From Tachypleus tridentatus (taxonomy: Eukaryota > Arthropoda > Merostomata > Xiphosura > Limulidae): a stretch of 64,000 bases of DNA. Made by a program: the position numbers and the translations under genes. The stretch lies in assembly GCF_004210375.1 (NCBI RefSeq), contig NC_134830.1, positions 61,003,576 to 61,067,575 on the forward strand. Reading direction: 5' to 3'. The notes below the pieces were generated by a model that had not been told where the DNA came from, made no database searches, and saw only the letters and a list, made by a program, of their open reading frames with translations. This document shows, in pieces, positions 32,380 through 47,300 of this stretch (position 1 is its first letter; the number at the start of each line of letters is the position of its first letter).

Positions 32380-35300
32380 CTGTAAATATAAATAGTACAC
32401 AGTTTCAAGAATTTTTTTTGTTTAAAATTTCACTTCTTACAATAACAATAACATTGTTCATTAAATTTTTTAAACTTTTAATTAAATTTAATTAATAATT
32501 TAATTAAGTTTAATTTTACTACAACTAGTGCCCCTAACGGTAAAGAAAATAACTTGAATTTAAGAAAGACAATTCGCCTCTGACTGAACTAGAAGTTAAA
32601 GAGCCAACTTTGAAGAACGTTTGTCTGTAGAATATTTTTTCTTATGGGTTATATCTGTAAAGTTCTGAAAATTTTGAGGCCTTTATGGCATTAACTAGCA
32701 CATTCTTATATCATAAAGGTGTAACAGGAATATTAACTTTTCAAATCGTACTGTAACTTACCACATTACGCCCCACACGGAATCTCAGTTTTCTTCTAAT
32801 TCTCGTTGGTAAACAGCAGCAAAGTTTATCAAATACTGGGATGATCAATTTGGGATCCAAGTCCTCCGGAGTTTGTAATCCTACACAGAAAGCGAAATTT
32901 AATAATTTTAAGCACACTTGATCACAGCAAAGACCTGACGAACAGAATGAAAATTATTATTATTTTTTTTTACTTTTACATTAATCAATCTTGTCAACAG
33001 TATCGTGATAAAGTTATCCACACTTTTGAATTACTTTCAACTACCGTTATCTCATCCATTTCTTTATCGATTGTCTCACAACGAACTAGCGTTTACACAA
33101 AGAGCTTCGTTTAAGCTTCGTTTAGTTTGAGAACACGAATTTAGTGGAATAATTCTCACCAGTAATAAAGCTCATTAGAAGACCCACGATGATCACTACA
33201 CAACATGATAAGCCACTGAACCATATGTAAGAGATGCGATAGAAACCAAATATTTCGGCACTGTGGGGAACAAAAAAAAAATCAATCAAATAATCTGATT
33301 ACAATTTTAAATATTGTTGGCGAACTGTGTGTGTTTTCTTTTAACAAAGTCATATCGAGCTATTTGCTGGATCCACCGAGGGGAATTGAACCCCTAATTT
33401 TAGCGATGCAAGTCCGCAGACTTACCGCTGTATCAGATGGGAGACGTTTAAAAATTTCAAGTTAAAATGTTCAATAAAACTCTTACACAGTTTTACGGTC
33501 TAATTCTTTACAGAGGCCTGGCATGTCCAGGTGGTTAAGGCACTCGATTCGTAATCCGAGGGTCACGGGTTCGAATCCCCGTCACACTAAACATAATCAC
33601 CCTTTCAGCCGTGGGGGCGTTATAAAGTGACGGTCATTCCCATTATTCGTTGGTAAAAAAGTAGCCCAAGAGTTGGCGGTGGATGGTGATTATTAGCTGG
33701 CTTCCTTCAAATCTTACACTGCTAATTTAGGGATAGCTAGCGTAAATAGCCCTCATGTAGCTTTGCGCGAAATTAAAAAACAAATACTTCTTTACAGAAG
33801 TTTAGAAAGTTTAGGATACCGTAAAACAGAAACTTAAAATGTCTAAAACTCTCCAATGTATAAAATATTTTCCAACTAAACTTGGGAATATAGGTAGTAA
33901 TATGACTTTCAATAAGTTATTTATACTAACGACGTTCAAGAAAGTAGGTCGTGATGTTGCTTTAGTTTAACTGCTCATACTAACAGATTGAAGAAAATAT
34001 ACGGTAATATTGTTCTCACTATATTTAAAGGACGCTGTAGTTTTGAATTAGCACAAAGCTACACAATGAACTATCTATGATCTGCCCAACACGGGTATCG
34101 AAACCCGGTTTTTAACGTTGTAAGTCCGCAGACATACCGCTGAGCCACTGGGGGGCTGTTTAGAGAATAACAGATATCCTAGATAATATACATATAAAGT
34201 AGAAACGGTAATCATACCCTTCCTCATATATATACAGTAAAACCTGTTCAAGGCATTATCGCACGGGACCGAGTAAAATTTTCGGCGAAAGCAGGGTTTC
34301 TGGCTTAGACAGTGAACAAACATTTCCTTATTTATTTATAATTTTTAAGCGGAACGTTATACTTGCTTGACTCAAGGGAAGTTACACATTTGTGAATAAA
34401 GCTATTATACTGTTTATGCTATATTTATTAGAATAACAACAAAACAGACATTCAAAATATACATAACTACACAAAATTTTAATCATATTTATTTGAAGAA
34501 AGTGTCCAATTTCGACTATTTCGTTTTTTTGATGGGTTTTCTCGTGCGGTTTAAAGAGAACGCCAATTCTACTGCCTTTTCAGGAAGTTCATTTCCCTCT
34601 TTCATATTTGCATACAAATTGATAGCGTTAATATAACTTAACACTTGCGATGAAGTAGGAATTTCTATTTCCTCAATATCTTTTTCCATTTTGTTCATCT
34701 TCTGACTCTCTCGTTCTGTTACCATCTTGCGATTCTCTTATATTTTAAATCAGTTTCACCAGTTTCTGTTAAAACATTCTTGTCAACGTTCGCAAAACTT
34801 TCCGCGTTTCACAGAATCATCTGTATCAATCTCCTCAATCAGAGTTTGGATTTCACTAGAATCGTCATAACAAACAACTTCTCCACAATCTCCGCCATCA
34901 TCAAGAATAAATCCATAGTTTGGAAAGCACTTTATTACACATTTGATTAAGTGACTTAAAAATGCAATTGCATCTAACACGTCAATTTTCATGGTAATTT
35001 CAGATGCTTTCTTAAGGTGACTGTAAAACCGATGTTGTACATGGAGGAAGAAAGACTAAACGAACATTTGAAAGTTGAACTTTTGGGTTCAAAAAGGAAA
35101 ATATTCCTATTTTCTTGTTCCATTCTTTTGTTTAATTTGTTCGGCCTGGCATGGCCGAGCGCGTAAGGCGTGCGACTCATAACCCGAGGGTTTAACTCTT
35201 GTATACTGATTTAATTGTAAAAACAACAAGAACAGTGTGTTAAAAATCAAGGCACCACACTAATTACATAAAACTAATGAGGAAAATAGATGATTTAAAG

Positions 35301-38300
35301 TCAAGTAACGAGATGTCGTTAAGAAAAAAGGACTCGAAAACTCATTCAGGTATGATGGGGTCAAATAGTTGGTTGAAAGGATCATTGAATCCGAATCTAA
35401 CATCAGATTTTATATTCTTGATCTCTCTCAGAATCCCAGGGACGCCATTTTTGAAACCATGTGCATATCCCCCTCACAAATTAGCGGGACCAAACGTGGC
35501 ACATGGGCCCGGCATGGCTAAGTGTATTAAGACGTTCGACTCGTAATCCGGGGATCGCGGGTTTGAATCCCGGTCGCGCTAAACATGCTCGCCCTCCCAG
35601 CCGTGGGGGCGTTATAATGGGGCGTCAATCCCACTATTCGTTGGTACAAGAGTAGCCCAAGAGTTGGCGGTGGGACTAGCTGCCTTCCCTCTAATCTTAC
35701 ACTGCTAAATTAGGGACGGCTAGCGCAGATAGCCCTCGAGTAGCTTTGTGCGAAATTCAAAAACAAACAAACAAAACAAAACATTAATTTGTTCAATCGT
35801 TCTTTCGAATAGCGACCTCCTGAATAATGACGACAGAAAAAAAGAACAAAGTATATTTAACCAATACTTACTGTAACAAAATATTCGAGAATGTATTAAT
35901 ATTTAGACAAATTATTAATTAAACAAGAATTTATTAATATTTAAAGAAATTATTAATTAACTAAGAAATTAATATTTAATTAAAAGCATGGCCAGGTGGG
36001 TTAAGGCGTTCGATTCGTAATCTTAGGGTCGAGGGTTTGAATTCCGATCGCACCAAACATACTCGCTCTTTCAGCCGGAGGTGCGTTATAATGTGACGGT
36101 CAATACCACTATTCGCTGGTAAAAGAGTAGCTCAAGGGTTGTAGGTGGGAGGTGATACATAGCTGCCTTCCCTTAGTTTTACACTGCTAAGTTAGGGACG
36201 GCTAGAGCAGATAGCCCTTGAGTAGCTTTGCGCGAAATTACAAACAATATAATCAAAAACGTTTTTCCCGCCTTGCTCAAGTTTTAATCCTACTTGTTGA
36301 TAGATAAGGTAGGTGAAAGATAGTTTTCTATCCGCGTTACGCAGGTTCCGCCATCTAGAGGGCCTTTTATAAAAGAAATCTTAAGATAATGCTGCAAAAT
36401 TTTGATACTTCCGGCTTGTACAGATTTCCGCCCTATATGCAATTTCGGGCCTAGACAGGTTTTACGATATATATATATATATATACATTTTTCTTTCCAA
36501 AATATACAGCCACTCCTCCCAGTTCCATAACACTATAAGCTGATTACGTAATATAGTAGGTAATTTCTTGAAATTAGTTATATAAAGGCTTATAATGATT
36601 TAATCAGCAAAGCAATTGGTAAGAGCAAGAATTTTTCAAACTTTCAAAGGCGCATGGAGATGGCACTCGTCTAGCAGAAGCATTATTATCATATTATCAT
36701 TATTATTATCAAATAGAGTTTTTCGTTGTCTGTCGTCAAAACCATTGCTCATGAAAAAGGAATACATATGAACACTGAGAAAAACTCTACCACATGGAAA
36801 AGACTATTAGAGAAGAGATAAAGTGTTTTAATTGGCCAGTTTCTTTGATAGTAGTTAGGACTGGAACAAAACGTCTTTCTTCATCTTATGTGGTCCTGGC
36901 TATAAAATGAGTGAAAGGTGGTCTAACACGTGATTGTGGAGAGTTATAAAGATTGACCAGTCAGTCACTTCTATCAATGCAATATATATACCAGTATTTT
37001 CGTAGCTACATATGGAAAACTTTGTAAAGAGAATTTGTACCAACATTTGAGATTATAAAAACTGTTTTGTAAAAGCAACTTACTTTTTAAGAGCTGGAGC
37101 CACTGTTGTTGCTAAAAGAGCAGTTCCGTTGTCACAGCCAGCTATCGAGAAAGGAGATTTTGGGGAAGCTGGCTTATGAACAAAACTTCCAAATCCAACC
37201 CAAAAAGCTATTCCTAACCCAGAGAACAGGCCCGTAATTGCACCCTACAAACAAAACAAAATTATGTAAATAAAGCAGCTTACATTATGCTAACTTATGC
37301 TACTGAAACTAATTAAATAATAAGAGTATTTTCTATTATTATACCTATAACAAGACAAACATTATTTTTATAGAATACGTTTATTTACCACCTCAGTTAA
37401 TTTCTTTGTAAATTAGTCAAGTGATATAAACAGCAATTGACTGTTAATTTAACATATGCTTGTGAACTAATATTTGGTTACATGTTACAGAAAAAGATAT
37501 TTTCAGAATAGTGAAGAGACATATGACCGGAGGCGACATGTCGTGTCCGATGGCTACTTTGTATATCCATTTTGTTCTTTTTAAGAGGACCGAGATGGCC
37601 AGGTGGTTAGGACGCTCGATTCGTAATTCGAGAGTTGCAGGTTCGAATCCCCGTCACACCAAACATTCTTTTTCTTTCAACCGTGGGAGCATTATAAAGT
37701 TACAGCCACTTCCACGATTCGTTGGTAAAAGAGTTGGCGGTGAGTTGTGATGACTAATTGCCCTCCGTTTAGTCTTACACAACTAAATTCGAAACAGGTT
37801 GCCCTCTTGTTGTTTTGCGCAAAATTCAAAACAAAGAAACGTTTTTCAAGAAATGTGTTGATCAGTTACATATTATGGGAATAGACATTATCACCCATTG
37901 AGCTAAACTGAGAATCGATTGTACTAGCATATGATAGCACAAAATATTGTATAGAATGTGATTTTTATCATGTGTGTGGCATCAATGATACCTTTTAGCA
38001 GGATGCAGATATCAACCCATTAACCATTACTTATTTTGTTCACCTCATGGTACCATCGCTGCCATAGAGGTCATGTTTTCTTGGATGAAGTTAGGCGAAT
38101 CTAGTTCCAGATCCTCTCCGAATGAGCATAATCTGGCTGAAGGGGTTAAACAGCGTATCATCTGTGAACAGAATATTACCCTCAAGTAGTGTAACGTTCT
38201 AAACTTATAGTGAAACGTATCAACGTTGATCCATAGTAGGTGTTTCTGGCATCAATCCAAACAAACGGGTTTGGTCTTTGTTGTAAGTTTAATGTTTTTC

Positions 38301-41300
38301 ATTGGATCAGACATGTGAACTTTGTGTATAGCTGCATCTACACTAATCCAATATTGAAATGCGGCTGTAAACTTGTGATTCACTTAGGAATTTGTACCAG
38401 AATCAACAGAGAGCAGTTTCATACTTTGTACAGACGTCACGATAACTGCACCTTTGGTTTGAAGACAGTTCTATATTCTGGCAACAATACTTCGAGTCAC
38501 TTTAAAACTACCTGCTATATTGTCTTATTATGTTTTCGTCTCTGTCTTTAGGTCCTTCGGTAATAGGACGGCAAATTTATAGACTAACAACGCTAAAGTC
38601 CTGGATTCGATTATTCGTGGTGGGCACAACAGACAGTCCAATGTGGCTTTACTTTAAAACAAATGAAAAGAAACTCTCTCTTTTACATACAATAAAACAC
38701 TGCAAACTGACTAAAAATAGCCACACAAATTCCGAGTTCCGAATTAGTTTAAAATTGTATTCCTCACCAAAAATAAAACACACTGGAGTGAAAGAATAGA
38801 TTTACAAACTTTCTTACCCTTGGATCGAAAATGAAAACCTAGTATTGTTGAGAAACGTTTAAACGTTGACTAATATTCGCTGGCTACCACCATGAATAAA
38901 AAAATAATAAAACCAAGAGATAAAAATATAAACAAGTGGAGATACCACATTAATCAATATATTTTAAACAACAAGAAATAGATAAAACGTTCATAATGGA
39001 TTAAATTAGAAAACACATCTTCGAAACGTTAAAAAATTACTGCCTTATTAGTAGTATGAAATAGAACCATAGCAAATGCTTATTTTTTTCATTGGCTCTT
39101 GTGATAAAATCTATGCAAAACTTACTACAGCATTAGCCCACGGGAAAAACATTCCAAGACTAAACAGTCCTATGAGGGGTCCTCCAATCATTCCGAAAAT
39201 ACTTAAAGCAGCCTAAAGAAAGAGATGAATAAAAAAAACCAACTTATTTAAATAATTGAAGAATATCTGTAGTATACATCTCTAACAGCCTAGCGTTTGT
39301 AACAGCATTCATATTAAACTCTTAAATACATACGACTTAATTTTCTTCATTGGAACAGATAATATTATGAACCTGTATTTAAATTGAGTTTTATTTTATC
39401 TTTAAACTTATTCAAAAGAAAGAATTATTGGATGTATATGTAAATAAATAAATTACAATAATATACTTGATGCAATTTTCATTGCATAATCACTTTCCGG
39501 TGGGAACTCCTTTCAGGAAATTAAACAAGTTATGCTAATGTACTTGTTTGTACGGTTGTTTTGTTTGTTAAATCTCACGTAAAATTACTAGAAGAATATT
39601 AACAGTAGTTGTTTCTAATTTTGAAATGATATTCTGTACCAAGGAAAAGTTGGATTCATCGTTCCATCATTACGTTCCGCAGATAAAAAAGCGAGCTCGT
39701 TCGATTACGGAATTCGAGCCCACGACCAACAGGTTGTGACCGGAGTGCTCAACTCACTAGGCCGCGAGAGGCCTTGCGCAGAGACACCTGGTGTCATAGT
39801 CTTATTTTTTACTTCAGTTTATGTTAAAGCAGTAGGTTTCTAAACCTCGTACGTTTTCTCAACTCAGCTTTATTTCATCGTCAAATTTTTATCTACAATT
39901 CATTATAATTATCTGTACAATTTATCCTGCATCTTCCACAAATCTTTTAGATAAACCAGGGATTTTTAACAAAAACACCAAAAAATTGTCTCCCATTGGC
40001 CACATTTTTAAGCACGTCGCGAGAAAAGTGGTTCAAAAGAGAATGGCTCTTAGATGTAGTAACGATTATATGAGAAGCCTATTAGTCTCAACCAACCATT
40101 CATATCCGTATGCACTGCAGGTAACGTGCTTATGATATGGAAGAAATAGAACACTTTAATACTAATTATCGGCATGGTGAAGGTTATTTCCTTCTTAGTT
40201 TATGCATGCTTAGAAACGTTGTGACATAAATCTTACCTCTGTATAAGCATATTAATACTATCTGTTGTATGTCCATGTAACGACTTCGCAGGGTGTGGAT
40301 GGATCTCCATCAAATTTGGTAAGTAAGAAAATAGGTTAGATCCATGCGTGTGTGTGTGTGTGTGTGTGTGATTCTTATAGCAAAGCCACATCAGGCTATC
40401 TGCTGAGGTGAATCGAACCCCTGATTTTAGTGTTGTAAATCCGTAGACCTACCGCTGTACTAGCGGTGGGGGCCCTATTTTTGCGGATGAATTTTCGTGT
40501 TTTGCAGTTTTTATAGGCGTTTTGTTGTTACAATTATATATAAGTTTTTCATGTCCTAAGACAGCCTTTCACTAATCATGAATTTATATAGTTTCGGTCC
40601 ATAGGACGACTACTCCAACTAGTGTAGCAATAAAAATTAATTACTCGTATTTTAATAAGAGCCTATTATACGCAGATCAGTCTGTTCTACTCAATTTCTG
40701 TATTGGCGCTACAGCTTACAAATCGTTCATTACAGCAATAAGTGCAAAGTCTTAGCTTTCAGGGTATTTAGAGCGTCTAAATCGGGTAAAAAACCCAAAG
40801 AAATGACGAACATATGGAATAATAATGGCTATATCCATTCTTTGCTTTGAATAAAATCTTGGCGAACTGTTTGAGTATGAATGTATCGTCACAAACGTGG
40901 CAGGGTAATATTAAAGTATAAATCTGTTTTTACTAGTTTACACTCAGTCTGTTGCGATAGTTAAGAAAGCAATGAATACCAAGCCACATTGTGGCATAAT
41001 GGATAATAACATCGATTGTTTCGATGGAATTGTATAGAAATGAACCGTACTATAATATATTGGATGTTCTGTACAGCAGAGGTTATCCATAGTCTGAGTT
41101 AAGCCCAATTCGACTACCATAGATAGTTTCAGAATGTTGAAAGAGGGAGATAAAGGACAAATGCTTAAATCTTATTACGCAAGAAACTGCTTAACAAAAG
41201 GAGTGGCAGCCTATTCCATTTTATCAGATGTTGGACTCTTTTACTAAAAGTTACCAGCCTGTTATTGATATGAAAGGTGTGTTCTCCACAGTTAAAATAG

Positions 41301-44300
41301 AATCGAAACTGTGGGGCACATCGGGCTATCTGTTGTGTCCACCATGAGGGATCAAATCCAATCGGGAGACAGTACTTTTTAATATTTAGGAAGTACAGTG
41401 TCATAGAAATGACGCGAGTTATCTAAGACTAATGTGTTAGTCACGAAATTTAAACCTAATGACGCGTAATAAATAATCTTAGTGGAACATGTTCGATGAC
41501 TGTTCAGAACACTCCATCTCTTATATTTAATACATTTATTTTTACCACTGTTTCTAAAGGGATGTCAATATAAAAGAGACATTAATAAATAATTAATTAA
41601 TCTGACGTTTTGTATGATATTGAAAGTCAACTTAATAAAATATTTTCGGAAATTATCACAGCAAGTATGTATTTCCAAATTACCCGTTTCATCTTTTTCT
41701 TACCGTAATTTACCTTTAAATGAAAGCATTTTATTTCTTATATTGCTTCTTTCCCTCATTTAGTGAATATAAAGTAATGTGTTCCAAAAGACATCGTGTT
41801 GTTACAATGGGTAAACAAGATTCTTACGTGTCTAGCGAGTGATATAAGTTAAAGATTAATTATTTAATGTAGGCTTCAAATTAACAAATAGAATGGTGTA
41901 GTTAGTAGCAAGTAAAATGTTCCAAACACCCAGCCGATTGTGAAAGGATTGTAGCGTTCAAGTAGTATCATCTAGAAAATAACAAACATTATATTGTAAG
42001 GGCCCAATTAATTATACGTTTATTGTTTATTTTAATAATTCCTTTAAAATACTCTTTCTATAAATTCGCGGAACATCGTCATAGTGTATTTTAATAAATC
42101 TTCATGTCTGTGTCAAAATATCTGTTAATACAAGTATTGGCAATGTCTTTGATGTGATAAAACATGTTTTACGTTTTATTTTCAGTTTAAAACACAGTTA
42201 CTAATTCTCCTTTTCTTTCCACAGAAAATTGCAGACTGTGGTACTAAAACGTACCTGAACTAACAAGCCAATTTTGTTTTTGGACATCTCATAGATGAGG
42301 GTACTATCAAGCACTTTTAATAAGTAATATGCCACATCTGTCTTCATGAATATTTCACTGGCCATCCTTCCTAATAATATGCCACATCTGTCTTAATAAT
42401 AAATATTTCACTGGCTATCCTTCCTAATAATATGCCACATCTGTCTTAATAATGAATATTTCACTGGTTATCCTTCCTAATAATATGCCACATCTGTCTT
42501 AATAATGAATATTTCACTGGTTATCCTTCCTATCTATGAAATTAGAATTACATGTCATTTACACTTAAAAAAAAAAATGTTTGACGTAACAGAACTGAAG
42601 ACCATTCTTTGTTCAATGTCCATGTTTCATCAGCTTCCTATGGTCCTTAACAATACCACGATAGTAACATTAGTCTTTAACAATGTCCTTACAGTAAATA
42701 TGGACCTTAACAGACATTTTTGACACCATCTGGCGTTATTTTAAACTGATGTTTCATATTTGTATTTGGAAGAAAAGCTAATGAAGTGCCACCCTCCAGT
42801 GGCGCAGCGGTGTGTCTGCGGATTTACAACGCTAGAAACTGGGTTTTGATACCCGTGGTGGGCAGATCACAGATAGCCCATTGTGTAGCTTTGTACTTAA
42901 ACACCAAACAAACGAATTACTGGAGCTTTTTTCCACTGCTTCTAATACCAAAATATTAATCAGACAGAAGGAAGTCAGTCAATAGTATTATACCTTCAAC
43001 CATTTACGGTAAGAGATTGATTTTAACTGCTATAGCGCCCATACATTTCAGAGCGCGTGGAATTTTGTCGTGCCGCTCGAATCACAACCCAGGTCACCAT
43101 TTCTGATATCAAAATCTCTGCCACAGAACTAACCCACGCCCCAACTAACATTTCATATCAGTATTTAAAAAAATGGCAACATAGTATACTTGCTATACCA
43201 TCTTTCGCTACATCTCCGTTATTAAATATTGTAAAGGGCTAATTTGCACAGGTTGTGTTGACATTTATGTTACTTAGAGAGAGGTATGCACGCGAGTCTC
43301 CACGCTTATTTTCAAACCCTCTTTTTCCTACGTGTGACGCACGCAATGTTTTCTACGAGATTATAAAACAAGAAAACAAAACATTCATCACTAGCACACT
43401 TTACAATCTAATGTTTGTTTGGTCAACACAAATACGTTCACCTAACAACGTTTAAAACAAAATGTCTTACCTGTAAAACATTACCTAGTAACTGGGCCAC
43501 TGCCACAAGAGCAATCGCAATTACTCCGTACACTATAGCTGCAAGAAAAAAAATGTTTGTTTATATTAAATGTTTCATAATTATAATATTTCAAACAGTT
43601 CATGCAATCCACCACTGTGAGAACTCTTGTTTTAGTCTTTCGATTTACCGTTGTTCGGGATTACTGATGTGGGGGTGAAATTCCTCCGACAAAATCTAAC
43701 TCTTTTTACCTACGTTAAGCAATTCATTCTACATTTTTGTGATATTATGTTATGCTATAAAAATAATTCTAACAAATCCTACTTATAGCTTTATAAATTA
43801 TAGGGCTTATTAAAGCTGAGTGGTTTTGAAGTATTATCGCATGTAACTATCTTTGTACGTTACGAATAGAATATTTGTTGCATGTCTATGTTTTAAATTT
43901 GTTAAAAACAATCAAATCAATAGTACCAAGAATTTTGGTCAGTCTTGTTGCCCACAGTTCTGATATATCTTTCTTTATGTAGGATTTCACGAAGTCTTCT
44001 AACGTCACTGCGGCCAGTGAGTTGACTCCTGACGACACAGTACTAAAATAAGAAACAAAGAGATCACATACCATCTTTCGCTAACCAAACAAAAGTAATT
44101 TTTATAACAATTTATAAAGCAGATGACACTAGACATATTCTGAAACATTACAACTTTACTGGGATAAAAGCATGACATCGACTTCGAATAAAACTCTGGT
44201 AAACAAGAGCGCTAACTAGGTGACTAAAATGCAATTGTTATTTGTCCTGTAAGGGTTAATATTTACTAAAAGTACAGGTGATGTCACTAAATATATACGT

Positions 44301-47300
44301 TTCTGTTTTCAATAATATTAGGAAACCTTCAATGAGCACTTCCCAGTCTATTAGAAAAACTGTTAGAAATAATCGACTTTGATAAAGCAACGACTACGCC
44401 TAATAACCAGTCTTTACGTTAACTTTTAAACTCTTATTTTCCAGCTGATCTTTGTTTTATATTTTTCAATCAGCAATTTTTCATTAAAATCTAAAATATG
44501 TCATTTTAACAGTTTATTAGTCAAAGCAAATTGGCACTTAATCACACACACACACAAAACACACAAAACAATCGGCGAACAGCACTAAACTAAATATGAA
44601 AATACTAGTAGAGTTATTGTACAAAGAATTTAGAGACAAAGTTTAAAATGTGAAAATTTATTTATTTTTGGTGAAAGCGCTCACCTGAGGGCTCCACTGA
44701 AAATCCCCGAAACAAATAAACCAGGAAGTCCTGGTAGAAAACCTAATACATCCATCACATACAAAGGGAATAACTAGAAACGATTCGAAAAAAGATGTTA
44801 CATTTATGAAAAACACTTAATCAAACAATAAATAATTCAGTTATGGTAATACGATCAAAACAATAAATAATTCAGTTATGGTAATACGATCAAAACAATA
44901 AATAATTCAGTTATTGTAATACGATCAAAACAATAAATAATTCAGTTATTGTAATACGATTTAAGGACACTGCTTCACAATCTTGATGATTTAAACAATT
45001 GTACAAAAATAAATAAAATAAGTATTCAGTGATTTCTATGTTTGTGTGTGAAAATAATATTTTTTTTCCAATAACGAGAGTTTGTCTGTTTTTGAATAGT
45101 GAGAGTGACCGTCATATTATAACGCCCCCACAGCTGAAAGGGCGAGCATGTTTAGTGCGACGGGGATTCGAACCCGCGACCTTCAGATTACGAGTCGAAC
45201 GCCTTAACCAACCTGGCCATGCCGGGCTCCAAGAACGACGGAAACAGTAAGAAAAAAAAACACTTCGGGTTTGCTTGAACACAGAAGTAAAATAATTAAA
45301 ATAATTAAATGCTACTTCTCTACTGCTTCGTTGAATAGAAATAGATATAGATTCTAATAAGAAAATATTTTTATGTTATAATACAATGAAATATGTTGTA
45401 CATCATTTGCTTTGACTTTTGTCTCAGAAATGCCCGGCATGGCCAAACGTGTTAAGGCGTGCGACTCGTAATCTGAGGGTCGCGGGTTCGCATCCCCGTC
45501 GCGCCAAACATGCTCGCCCTTTCAGCTGTGGGACCGTTATAATGTGTTAAGTCAATCCAACTATTCGTTGGTAAAAGAGTAGCCCAAGAGTTGGCGGTGG
45601 GTGGCGATGACTAGCTGCCTTCCCTCTAGTCTTACAATGCTAAATTAGGGACGGCTAGCACAGATAGCCCTCGAGTAGCTTTGTGCGAAATTCCAAAAAA
45701 ACAAACAAACAAACTTGTCTCAAAAATGGAAAAAAAAAACACATAAAAACCTAAAGGTCTAAATCTTTATACTAAATTACTAGAATTATGTATTGTATGT
45801 TTATATTGTAAAAATGACCTGTTTATTTTTGTTATTGAATCTGAAAAAAAATGTAACAATCGATTGCAGAAATTATCAGCCAATTCATCAGAGTTACAAG
45901 GTCGTTGAAATCCTTGGTTAGTTTCACATAATTAAATAATATTAGAATCACTGGTCGGTCACACAGAATAATGCATGATATTTCTGGTTTATTGGAATGA
46001 TATTACACGAATGTGTACTGCAGGTGAGCAAATGGCTAATTAACACACATAATGATTAATAAATTACGAGACTTTGTGACTAAGACATGACTGAAACAAT
46101 CTTACCTTCCAATATTTTTAAACAATATTTAAGTAAACAAGGGACTTTTTTCTTCTACCTGTACCTTTACTGGAAATTACAATGTAGAAACAGGACTTAA
46201 GATCTATAAAAATACCATGCAAACAGAACGGCATACAAAAACATGTATCACTCCGCTTTATTGCGTAATTTCTAAACGAGTTAAAAGTTGATGACTGTAT
46301 TATGTCAAAACTATGCCAATAACCTGAGGATGTTAACCTCCCGATTAATAGAGAAACAGTCAAGATTAATATCCAAGGTAGTTTTCATGCCCTGAGTAAC
46401 TGATCCAAAAAGACATATACAGATACACTTACGACAGAATACAAGCCTCCAGAACACGCATGTACAAACAATTTCATTACATTTAACGTAAATGAAGACC
46501 ATAATCAACAGTAAACTTACTGATTGACATTAGATATATTTGGTAATTCCAGCCAGAACAGTGTCTCATGCACACATGGCCATAACGAACAGGTCAGAGA
46601 CCTCTAGTTTAAACTAATGACCAAATGAAAGACAGACGGTTAGCAGCATCTACCAACAGAGGATTTTTCTAGTTTTGAGCTGAATAATGGGATTAACTGA
46701 CACTTTTATAATGCGCTTACAGATGAAGGTCTACAAGCCCCCGGAGAACTGTAGCATGAACCTTTCAAACTGTGTCCAGGAATGCTGAACATTAAGCGAC
46801 GCCTAGCCCAATCATCCTTAGAAATATAATACTAAATAATCAACCACAGTATAATAAAATTAAAACAAACATCCCATAATTCATTCTAATGCAAAATAAA
46901 ACAACCAATATTTTTAAATAACAGGACAAAACCCTCATATGAACAAATTAATCTCACATAAACTCTTCAAAATAAACAAAATACCGTGACACATACTGCA
47001 TTACAATACAGCGTAAACGTTAATAAAAGTAACAAAAATTGCACCTCACAAACATTTCTACCATAGAAACGTATAACATCTTTACAAATCATGTATAACC
47101 TACAGATATCGTCACTTTTCGAGGTAAGAGTATATAATGATCCAGACACTTCACCTACCAAGATAAAAACGTATAATGATCCAGACACCTCATCTATCAA
47201 GATAAAAACGTATAATGATCCAGATACTTCATTTATCAAGATAAAAACGTATAATGATCTAGATATCTTACTTACATCTCACCCACTAAGATAAAACGTA

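Larger units (their letters stand above)
34235..36466 (-). mobile_element. Tigger/pogo-type DNA transposon relic with nested SINEs
   Basis: The left end CAGTAAAACCTGTTCAAGGC (34235) and the right end GCCTAGACAGGTTTTACG (to 36466) are inverted repeats in a TATATA context, as in pogo/Tigger elements, which insert at TA. On the minus strand at 34516-34992 are remains of the transposase C-terminal part. The body was later hit by a chimeric SINE (35143-35783) and a family-A SINE (35987-36248). It sits in the transporter intron between exons i and j. It is dead, because its coding part is broken by stops. Confidence 0.75.

Noticed and set aside
41165-41404. 79-codon minus-strand frame in a transporter intron
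   Set aside because: It overlaps a family-B SINE fragment and shows no transporter similarity; flanking transporter exons join directly.
47091-47294. Short plus-strand frame with KTYNDPDTS repeats as a small gene
   Set aside because: It is produced by a 39-bp tandem repeat, a multiple of three, in an intron.
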